DNA of 39,469 nucleotides from an uncultured Bacteroidales bacterium (GTDB lineage Bacteria; Bacteroidota; Bacteroidia; Bacteroidales; P3), in the NCBI GenBank assembly GCA_947179195.1, contig CAMXAS010000001.1:1-39469 (forward strand), in the 5' to 3' direction. Position 1 is the first letter of the stretch. Each line of letters begins with the position of its first letter. The position numbers were made by a program, and so were the translations under genes. Below the pieces are notes generated by a model. It made no database searches. It was not told the DNA's origin and saw only the letters and a program-made list of their open reading frames with translations. Positions 33,029 to 39,469 of the stretch are shown piece after piece.

Positions 33029-33067
33029 GGGGCTGCTCCAATTTATTGGGACAGCCCCTTTTTTTTT
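33029..33067 (+). terminator. Intrinsic terminator ending the ribosomal operon
   Basis: A 7-bp stem GGGGCTG (33029-33035) with CAGCCCC (33052-33058) is extended inward by TCCAA/TTGGGA-type pairing with a bulge. Nine T residues (33059-33067) follow directly. This is the strongest terminator in the window and marks the 3' end of the 33-gene run. Confidence 0.93.
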
Positions 33068-33074
33068 AAGACGA

Positions 33075-33106
33075 CTTGACGTATATTTACACTTGATTTA
33101 GAATTG
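33075..33106 (+). promoter_or_regulatory. Possible promoter for eno
   Basis: CTTG (33075-33078), a 20-base spacer and TAGAATTG (33099-33106) match the Bacteroidota -33/-7 consensus at 3 of 4 and 5 of 6 defined positions. The eno ATG is only 16 bases further, giving a very short leader. TATATTTA at 33082-33089 is an alternative -7 with no -33. Confidence 0.4.
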
Positions 33107-33122
33107 CAAAAACAGAAAAGAA

Positions 33123-34418
33123 ATGAGCACAATTGCAAACATTTATGCCCGTCAGATTTTGGATTCCCGGGGCAATCCGACAGTTGAAGTAGATGTTCTC
33201 ACGACGGCCGGCGCGTTCGGCCGCGCGGCGGTGCCTTCGGGCGCCTCCACCGGGGTTCACGAGGCCGTGGAACTCCGCGACGGTGACAAGAATAAATTCG
33301 GCGGCAAAGGCGTTTTGCAGGCCGTAAAGAATGTCAATGAAGTATTGAACGATGGCCTGAGAGGCATGGAAGTGACGGAACAGCTCGCCATCGACGCCCG
33401 CATGAACGAATTGGACGGCACGCCCAACAAAGGCAAATTGGGGGCCAACGCGATTTTGGGGGTATCCCTCGCCTGCGCCCGCGCGGCCGCTCAGGAAACC
33501 GGCCAGGAATTGTTCCGCTACGTAGGCGGTGTAAATGCCTGCACGTTGCCGATTCCGATGATGAACATCCTCAACGGCGGCAGCCACGCCGACAGCAACG
33601 TGGACTTCCAGGAGTTCATGATTATGCCGGTGGGTGCGCCCTCGTTCAGCGAAGCGTTCCGCTGGGGCGCCGAAATCTTCCATTCGCTCAAGAACGTGCT
33701 CAAGAAACAGAACCTCAGCACGGGCGTGGGTGACGAAGGCGGTTTCGCCCCCGACCTCAAATCGAACGAAGACGCCATCAAGGTGATTTTGGAAGCCATC
33801 GAGAAAGCCGGCTACCGTCCGGGCGAAGATATCTTCATCGCGTTGGATCCGGCTTCTTCCGAATTCTATCTGCCGGAAGAAAAGGTTTATCACCTGCACA
33901 AATCGACGGGCGAGAAACTGACGGCCGACCAGATGGTGGACTTCTGGGCCGACTGGGTAAAACGCTACCCGATTGTGTCGATTGAGGACGGTATGGCCGA
34001 AGACGATTGGGACGGCTGGAAAAAGCTGACCGACCGCATCGGCGACCGTTGCCAACTGGTGGGCGACGACCTGTTCGTAACGAACTCGGCGCGTCTGCAG
34101 ATGGGGATTGACCGCAACGTGGCCAACTCGATTCTCGTAAAGGTAAACCAAATCGGTTCGCTGTCCGAAACGATTGACGCCGTCAACAAGGCCTACCGCC
34201 ACAGCTATACGGCCATCATGAGCCACCGCTCGGGCGAAACCGAAGACACGACGATCGCCGACTTGGCCGTGGCGCTGAATACGGGCCTTATCAAGACCGG
34301 TTCGGCCTGCCGCAGCGAACGTATCGCCAAGTACAACCAACTGCTCCGCATCGAGGAAATGTTGGGCGACTCGGCCTGCTATCTCGGCAAAAACTTCAAG
34401 TACTTCCGCAAGAAATAA
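33123..34418 (+). CDS. eno: Enolase (phosphopyruvate hydratase)
   Basis: Interconverts 2-phosphoglycerate and phosphoenolpyruvate in glycolysis. 431 residues, family-normal. Substrate loop SGASTGVHEA (39-48), GGSHADSNVDFQEFMI (152-167), DEGGFAP with catalytic Glu205, metal ligands Asp242 (LDP), Glu288 (SIED) and Asp315 (GDD), catalytic Lys340 (VKVNQIGS) and SHRSGETEDT (367-376). It stands alone between the ribosomal terminator and its own hairpin terminator, so it is probably monocistronic. Placement next to the ribosomal operon suggests another highly expressed gene. Confidence 0.98.
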   Translation: MSTIANIYARQILDSRGNPTVEVDVLTTAGAFGRAAVPSGASTGVHEAVELRDGDKNKFGGKGVLQAVKNVNEVLNDGLRGMEVTEQLAIDARMNELDGTPNKGKLGANAILGVSLACARAAAQETGQELFRYVGGVNACTLPIPMMNILNGGSHADSNVDFQEFMIMPVGAPSFSEAFRWGAEIFHSLKNVLKKQNLSTGVGDEGGFAPDLKSNEDAIKVILEAIEKAGYRPGEDIFIALDPASSEFYLPEEKVYHLHKSTGEKLTADQMVDFWADWVKRYPIVSIEDGMAEDDWDGWKKLTDRIGDRCQLVGDDLFVTNSARLQMGIDRNVANSILVKVNQIGSLSETIDAVNKAYRHSYTAIMSHRSGETEDTTIADLAVALNTGLIKTGSACRSERIAKYNQLLRIEEMLGDSACYLGKNFKYFRKK

Positions 34419-34439
34419 GCGCGGAGGGCTTGTCTTCGA

Positions 34440-34475
34440 ACGGGCCGGCGGCTTCCGTCGGTCCGTTCTGCTTAT
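34440..34475 (+). terminator. Hairpin terminator after eno
   Basis: A 12-bp stem (34440-34451 with 34455-34466, two G-T pairs, 3-base loop) is followed by TCTGCTTATTAT, a weak T-rich tail. It lies 21 bases after the eno stop and 37 before the patatin gene. The stem is strong but the tail is poor, so some read-through is likely. Confidence 0.65.
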
Positions 34476-34503
34476 TATCCATCTTTAACGAAACCTTGAA
34501 ACC

Positions 34504-36855
34504 ATGGCACCGCGCGCCGCTCAGTATCCGTTTCATCCGACGGTCATCCCGACCGCCGGCAAGCGGTTCTTTGCGTTTCTACTCGCGGGGCTTTTCCTGC
34601 TTTTTTCCGCCGGCTACGGCGCCACGGTAGCCGACGAACCGGCCCCCGCCTCGGCGGCAGCGGCCAAACCGCTCAAGTCCAACCGCCCCAAAGTGGGGCT
34701 CGTGCTCAGCGGCGGCGGCGCCAAAGGCATCGCCCACGTGGGCATCCTCAAAATCATAGAGGAACTCGGCATTCCGGTGGACTATATCACGGGCACGAGC
34801 ATGGGGTCGATTATCGGCGGGCTTTACGCCTACGGCTATTCGGCGGCCGAATTGGACTCCATCCTGCGCGCGGCCGACTGGGACGTGTTACTCTCGGACA
34901 AGGCCATCCGCTCCGATATCTCCCTGACGGAAAAACGCACGGCCGACCAATACGTCATCACGTTGCCGTTCGGTCAGAAATCCTCGTTGCTGCCCATCGG
35001 TATCCTCAAGGGGCAACACATCAACAACCTGTTCTATACGCTGACGGCCAACACCTATGCGCTCAACAGTTTTGACGAACTCCAGATTCCGTTCCGCTGT
35101 GTGGCCACCGACGTGCTGACCGGACAGGCCATCGTACTCAAAGACGGCAACCTGGCCGAAGCCATGCGCGCCAGTATGGCCATCCCCGGCGTATTCAACC
35201 CCGTGGAGAAGGACTCGATGATTCTCGTGGACGGCGGGCTCGTCGATAACTTTCCTGTGGAAGAAATCATCAAGATGGGCGCCGATTACATCATCGGTGT
35301 GGATGTCGGCTTCCAATACAAGGGCAAAGACAAACTGAAAAACATGGCCAACGTCTTGGAAATGTCGCTGTTCATGCACACCAAGACGAAAATCGCCAAA
35401 AACAAGGAGCGTTGCCGCATCCTCGTCACCCCTGATTTAACCGGTTACGGCCCCTCCAGCTTCGGCGCCACCGACTCGCTGTTGGCCCGCGGCGAAGCGG
35501 CCGCCCGCGCCCAATACGACGAATTCAAGAAACTGGCCGAAGAATTGGCCGCCTATCAAACGACGCCCCAAAAGATAAGCCGTTATCCGCACCTGACGAT
35601 GGAAAACGTCTATGTGTCGGAAATCCAATTCGAAGGCTTGTCCAAATTCAGCCCGCAATTCGCCAACCAGTTCCTGCAAATCGAACACAACGCCTGGGTC
35701 AAACAGGACGATATCGTGCGCGGCGTGGAACGGCTGTACGGTTCGATGGTATTCGACAACGTCAGCTACACGTTTCTGCCCGACACCAACAACCGGGCGC
35801 AGGTGGTGCTGAAAATCACGGTGGATGAGAAACCGACCAATGCGTTCCGCTTCGGTTTCCGCTACGACAACCAACGTTCGGCCGCCCTGTTGGCCGGCGT
35901 GGTGTTCCGTGATTTGGGCATTTCCAATACCCGCCTGAGCATAGACGGCGAACTCTCGCGCTTGCCCGGCATCAAGGCGGAATTCCTCTTTACGCCCAAA
36001 TGGAAACGCAACGGCGACTTCGTATTTTGGCATCCCCGCATCGGGGCCGCCTATCAATTCTATTTCATCAACAACGAAAAACTGTATCACGATTGGAACG
36101 ACCCGAACACGCCGACCAGCGAATTCTCGTCGCAGGGTCACCGGATCAGCCTTTTCGTCCAATCGAACTGGCGGCGCAGCATTTTGGGCGGCGGTGTCCG
36201 TTTGAACTACCATAACTTCAAGGAGAAATTCACGACCGATACGGACTTCGGGCAGCGGAACTTCTTCTATGCCATGCCCTATCTGTTCTTCCTGCACGAC
36301 AGCTACGACCGGCTCTTTTTCCCGCAACACGGTATCAAGGCCGACATCGAGGTATCCTACCCCATCGGCCTCGGCATCTCCGCGCCCTATGCCGAACGTT
36401 TCCTGACGGCACGCGCCTACCTCGACTTCGCGTTCTCGCCCGTACGTTGGTTCTCGATTTATCCCGGGCTCGCCTTGGGGACGAACCTGCTGAAAACCAC
36501 GACCACGATTCCGACGCCCTATATGTTTTATCAAGGCGGTCTGACCGGCTTGCGCAACGGCGTCCAACTGACCGACTTCGCGGGCCTGTTGCCGTTCCAA
36601 AGCGAGGGGCAGCATTTTTGGAACGTCCACCTGAACCTGCAGGCCGAAATCCTGAAAAACCTATATGTATCGCTGCGCGGCTACACGGGTATGTCGGTCT
36701 ATGACATCCGCGATATCACCCATTTGAACGAGTTTATCTACGGCGGGGCGGCGGGCCTGAGTTACAACACGCCCATCGGCCCCATCGGCCTGCATTTCCA
36801 AACGTCCAACGTCCACCCGTTCAATATTTGGCTAAATATCCTTTACTGGTTATGA
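34504..36855 (+). CDS. Patatin-like phospholipase with POTRA and outer-membrane beta-barrel
   Basis: 783 residues. A hydrophobic segment (RFFAFLLAGLFLLFSAGYGA, 21-40) after 20 residues looks like a Sec signal with a long n-region. A patatin domain (about 63-350) has the oxyanion loop SGGGAKG (69-75), nucleophile Ser99 in GTSMG (97-101) and catalytic Asp243 in DGG. A POTRA-like domain (about 361-445) and a 16-strand-type Omp85/BamA-related barrel (about 448-783) follow, ending in NILYWL. This architecture resembles the type Vd autotransporter PlpD of Pseudomonas, in which the patatin part is a phospholipase. In Bacteroidota the fusion is common (BamA/TamA-family surface antigen); whether the lipase faces the periplasm or is secreted is unknown. 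The TonB receptor gene starts 15 bases on. Confidence 0.92.
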   Translation: MAPRAAQYPFHPTVIPTAGKRFFAFLLAGLFLLFSAGYGATVADEPAPASAAAAKPLKSNRPKVGLVLSGGGAKGIAHVGILKIIEELGIPVDYITGTSMGSIIGGLYAYGYSAAELDSILRAADWDVLLSDKAIRSDISLTEKRTADQYVITLPFGQKSSLLPIGILKGQHINNLFYTLTANTYALNSFDELQIPFRCVATDVLTGQAIVLKDGNLAEAMRASMAIPGVFNPVEKDSMILVDGGLVDNFPVEEIIKMGADYIIGVDVGFQYKGKDKLKNMANVLEMSLFMHTKTKIAKNKERCRILVTPDLTGYGPSSFGATDSLLARGEAAARAQYDEFKKLAEELAAYQTTPQKISRYPHLTMENVYVSEIQFEGLSKFSPQFANQFLQIEHNAWVKQDDIVRGVERLYGSMVFDNVSYTFLPDTNNRAQVVLKITVDEKPTNAFRFGFRYDNQRSAALLAGVVFRDLGISNTRLSIDGELSRLPGIKAEFLFTPKWKRNGDFVFWHPRIGAAYQFYFINNEKLYHDWNDPNTPTSEFSSQGHRISLFVQSNWRRSILGGGVRLNYHNFKEKFTTDTDFGQRNFFYAMPYLFFLHDSYDRLFFPQHGIKADIEVSYPIGLGISAPYAERFLTARAYLDFAFSPVRWFSIYPGLALGTNLLKTTTTIPTPYMFYQGGLTGLRNGVQLTDFAGLLPFQSEGQHFWNVHLNLQAEILKNLYVSLRGYTGMSVYDIRDITHLNEFIYGGAAGLSYNTPIGPIGLHFQTSNVHPFNIWLNILYWL

Positions 36856-36870
36856 TACTATATATATCTT

Positions 36871-39252
36871 ATGTTTCGGCCTGACACAAGCCAACGGCTT
36901 TTCCTATGCCTGGCCCTATGTATCGGATGCTTGCTTTTCCCGATGCGGGTACAGGCGCAAAACACCGCAACCGCAACCTCCGTCCGCGTGCACGGCACCG
37001 TGCGCGACGCCGACAACGGGGAGGCCTTGCCGCAGGCCGCCATCTGGATTCCGGCCTTGCAGAGCGGCGCGGTGGCCGACGCCCAAGGCAAGTTCGATTT
37101 CCGCATCCCCGCCGGCACTTACGCGCTCGAAGTACGCTTTTTAGGCTACGAAACGCGCCACGACACGTTGCGTCTCAACCGCGACCGCATACTGACGTTC
37201 GACCTGCACGGCACGGCCCGCCAGCTGAGCGGCGTGGAAATCAAAAGCCGCCAAAGCCAACAGCTGCGCAACAACATCGTCGGCATGGAGCAACTGAGCG
37301 TGGCCGCCATCAAGAAACAACCCACGCTGTTGGGCGAGGCCGACCTGCTCAAATCGGTGCAGTTCCTGCCCGGCATCATCATGACCTCGGAGGGCAGTTC
37401 GGGCTTCAGCGTCCGGGGCGGCTCGCCCGACCAGAATTTCATCCTGCTCGACCACGCCCCGATTTACAATCCGTCGCACGCGCTCGGCTTCTTCTCCATT
37501 TTCAACAACGACGTGATCGAGGGCGCGACGGTCTATAAGGGCGATATGCCCCTGCAATTCGGCGGCCGGCTGTCGTCGGTCATAGACGCCACGATGCGCG
37601 AGGGCGACTACCACCGCTACCACATTACGGGCGGCATCGGGCTGCTGTTGACGCGGCTGACCGTCGAAGGCCCGGTTGTGAACGACCAGCTTTCGTTTTT
37701 GGTGTCCGGCCGCCGCACGTACTTCGACGCCTTCCTGCCGATGTTCGACATCAAGGGCGTCAAGCTGTATTTCTACGATGCCAACGCCAAACTCTCGTTC
37801 CGCAGCCGCAACCGCAAGGACAAGTTGACGCTGTCGGGCTACATGGGGCGCGACGTGGCCGGCATGAGCGTCATGCACGCCGTCGCCGACTACGGCAACA
37901 AGGCCCTCGACCTGAGCTGGCATCATTTCTTCTCCGACGATTTCGTCATGACCGTTTCGGGCATCATCAGCGACTACCGCTACCTGATGGGCTTGGAATC
38001 CGAGATGTTCTCGCTGGACTGGGACGCGCATACGACCGACTACGGCGGCAAGGTGGATTTCCTCTATACGCTGGGCAAACATACGCTCCGCTTCGGCCTG
38101 ACGTCCACCTATCATATCTACGACCCGGGTGACGTGACCGTCAATATGCTCGAAGCCATGGGCTTTATCGACACCAACGTCAGCTGGAGCTATACGCAGG
38201 AACGTTTCCATGCGCTGGAAAACGCGTTTTATATCGGCAACGACCAGTCCATAGGCGACCACTTCCTGTTGAAATACGGCCTGCGCCTGAGTTCGTTCAG
38301 CAACATCGGCGCCGACTCCGTATATTATTACCGCAACGGCGAGGTGAGCGAGGCGCTTTACTATCCCGAAGGCAAATTTTACCATACCTATTGGGGCATA
38401 GAGCCGCGCGTGGGTTTGAGCTGGCTTATCGACAGCACGATGAGCCTCAAACTGAACTACGCCCGCACGATGCAATACACGCAGATGGCGCAGAACTCCA
38501 CGTCGGGCAACCCGCTGGACGTTTGGTTTCCGGCCAACCCGACGCTGCTGCCCCAAATCGCCGACCAGGGCGCACTCGGCTTTGAAAAACATTTCAAGGA
38601 CGGCGAATGGGAGACTTCCATCGAGTTCTACTACCGTTACCTGCAGAACGTCGTCGATTTCAAGGACCACGCCATCGTATTGGGCAACCGCTATCTCTAC
38701 GGCGAGGTGCGTTCCGGCACGGGGCAGGCCTACGGTATGGAAGTTTCGCTCAAACGCACGCGCGGCATCGTGAACGGCTCGCTCAGCTATACGCTCTCCA
38801 AATCGACGCGCCGCATCGAGGGCGTGAACCGCGGCGAGACCTACCCTTCGCCTTACGACCGGCCGCACGCGCTGACCGTCTTGCTGAACATCGACCCGCA
38901 CCCGCGCCACAGCATCAACCTCAACTGGGTGTTTTACTCCGGCCTGCCGACGAATTTCCCGCACGGCAAGGCCATTGTCGATGGCGAATGGGTGCCGATT
39001 TACGGCGACCGCAACAGCGACCGTATGCCGAACTACCACCGCTTGGACATCGGCTACACGTTCCGCGCCAAACCCGACCCGAACCGCCGTTTTACCTGGG
39101 ACTTGTCGGTGGGTTGCTACAACGTATATGCGCGCAAGAACCCGTGGACCATCAGTTTCAAACAAGACCCCGAAAATCCCGGCCGTTCGTATGCGGAGAT
39201 GATATACCTGTTCTCGGCGGTTCCTTCCATAACCTTTAATTTCAGATGGTAA
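36871..39252 (+). CDS. TonB-dependent outer-membrane receptor
   Basis: 793 residues. A signal peptide (about 1-29, ending MRVQA before QN) is followed by a carboxypeptidase-regulatory-like Ig domain (about 38-115; VHGTVRDADNGEALPQAAIW). A plug domain (about 120-250) contains GFSVRGGSPDQNFILLDHAP, and a 22-strand barrel ends in FNFRW. It imports an unidentified ligand using TonB energy. The receptor is shorter than SusC-type transporters (about 1000 residues) and lacks a SusD partner; instead a DUF4249 lipoprotein starts 2 bases after its stop. Such receptor/DUF4249 pairs recur in Bacteroidota, often without a known substrate. No siderophore or sugar enzyme nearby hints at the ligand. Confidence 0.95.
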   Translation: MFRPDTSQRLFLCLALCIGCLLFPMRVQAQNTATATSVRVHGTVRDADNGEALPQAAIWIPALQSGAVADAQGKFDFRIPAGTYALEVRFLGYETRHDTLRLNRDRILTFDLHGTARQLSGVEIKSRQSQQLRNNIVGMEQLSVAAIKKQPTLLGEADLLKSVQFLPGIIMTSEGSSGFSVRGGSPDQNFILLDHAPIYNPSHALGFFSIFNNDVIEGATVYKGDMPLQFGGRLSSVIDATMREGDYHRYHITGGIGLLLTRLTVEGPVVNDQLSFLVSGRRTYFDAFLPMFDIKGVKLYFYDANAKLSFRSRNRKDKLTLSGYMGRDVAGMSVMHAVADYGNKALDLSWHHFFSDDFVMTVSGIISDYRYLMGLESEMFSLDWDAHTTDYGGKVDFLYTLGKHTLRFGLTSTYHIYDPGDVTVNMLEAMGFIDTNVSWSYTQERFHALENAFYIGNDQSIGDHFLLKYGLRLSSFSNIGADSVYYYRNGEVSEALYYPEGKFYHTYWGIEPRVGLSWLIDSTMSLKLNYARTMQYTQMAQNSTSGNPLDVWFPANPTLLPQIADQGALGFEKHFKDGEWETSIEFYYRYLQNVVDFKDHAIVLGNRYLYGEVRSGTGQAYGMEVSLKRTRGIVNGSLSYTLSKSTRRIEGVNRGETYPSPYDRPHALTVLLNIDPHPRHSINLNWVFYSGLPTNFPHGKAIVDGEWVPIYGDRNSDRMPNYHRLDIGYTFRAKPDPNRRFTWDLSVGCYNVYARKNPWTISFKQDPENPGRSYAEMIYLFSAVPSITFNFRW

Positions 39253-39254
39253 CG

Positions 39255-39469
39255 ATGCGTAAAATCCAGAGAATAACCTTCGGCACGGTCTTGATGGGCC
39301 TCGTACTGGGCATGGCGGCCTGTACGGACGAAATCGACATCGACCTCAAGGGCGGCGACGCGCCGATACTGGTGGTGGACGCCCGCCTGACGACCGACAC
39401 GATACGGCATACCGTCCTGCTGAGCCGCAGTTCGGACTACTATGCCCCGACTTCCGCGGACTTGGCCGT
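39255..39469 (+). CDS. DUF4249-type surface lipoprotein, N-terminal part (cut by window edge)
   Basis: The first 71 codons of a gene running off the right edge. It opens MRKIQRITFGTVLMGLVLGM and then AACTDEIDIDLKGGDAPILV. A basic n-region, hydrophobic core and lipobox (GMAAC, Cys23) indicate a lipoprotein. The acidic run TDEID directly after the cysteine fits the surface-export signal described for Bacteroidota lipoproteins. ILVVDARLTTD...HTVLLSRSSDYYAP matches the start of the DUF4249 domain. Its ATG is 2 bases after the receptor stop, so it is very likely a functional partner of that receptor. Confidence 0.8.
   Translation, partial: MRKIQRITFGTVLMGLVLGMAACTDEIDIDLKGGDAPILVVDARLTTDTIRHTVLLSRSSDYYAPTSADLA

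Noticed and set aside
36856..36870. Alternating AT stretch between the patatin and receptor genes as a promoter
   Set aside because: It is only 15 bases with no TAnnTTTG match; an operon spacer is the simpler reading.
37141..39165. A 674-codon open frame on the minus strand opposite the TonB receptor
   Set aside because: The plus-strand receptor is clear from signal peptide to terminal aromatic residue. The antisense translation is Val/Ala/Arg-rich with no recognisable domain.
1..39469. Search by eye for CRISPR repeats, insertion-sequence ends, transposases, integrases, toxin-antitoxin pairs or retrons
   Set aside because: None seen; all long frames are explained by housekeeping or outer-membrane genes.

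Overview
The window looks like a chromosomal segment of a fairly GC-rich member of the Bacteroidota, most likely order Bacteroidales. Three things point there: promoters of the form TTTG-(19 to 21 nt)-TAnnTTTG upstream of both tRNAs and of rpsL; a fused str-S10-spc-alpha ribosomal locus in which fusA runs straight into rpsJ with no tuf; and a TonB-dependent receptor followed by a DUF4249 lipoprotein. Genus and species cannot be fixed from the sequence alone. No phage, insertion sequence, CRISPR array, resistance island or obvious foreign DNA is visible. No gene-free stretch exceeds 300 bases; the longest is the 260-base divergent region 14686-14945.

Left part (1-14685, all minus strand). At the edge is the start of a BatA-type membrane protein, preceded by aroC and an exported CMD-cupin fusion protein. 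Next come a tRNA-Glu/rpsT transcription unit with its own promoter and terminator, then a small fermentation/energy operon: buk (butyrate kinase), an ADP-forming acyl-CoA synthetase and a multi-pass membrane protein. A tRNA-Pro with promoter and terminator separates this from an eight-gene operon, ugd-uxs-rfbD-like-rsfS-ftsH-LUD-cdsA-psd. That operon joins nucleotide-sugar synthesis (UDP-glucuronate and UDP-xylose), ribosome silencing, membrane proteolysis and the CDP-diacylglycerol/phosphatidylethanolamine branch of lipid synthesis.

Centre (14859-33067, plus strand). One promoter upstream of rpsL and one strong intrinsic terminator after rplQ enclose 33 co-directional genes: rpsL, rpsG, fusA, the S10 and spc blocks, secY, map, infA, rpmJ, rpsM, rpsK, rpsD, rpoA and rplQ. 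Two of them (rpmD and rpmJ) are very short. S4, S14 and L36 are all forms lacking zinc-binding cysteines. A GC-rich hairpin sits in the 102-base rpsM-rpsK gap.

Right part (33123-39469, plus strand). Enolase is followed by a hairpin terminator, then an outer-membrane cluster: a patatin-POTRA-beta-barrel protein, a TonB-dependent receptor and the start of a DUF4249 surface lipoprotein.

Most of the window is core housekeeping. I found no convincing new defence, mobile or signalling system. The items most worth a second look are the gene associations (buk with an ADP-forming synthetase but no ptb; sugar genes fused to ftsH/cdsA/psd; the exported CMD-cupin protein) and the rpsM-rpsK hairpin.
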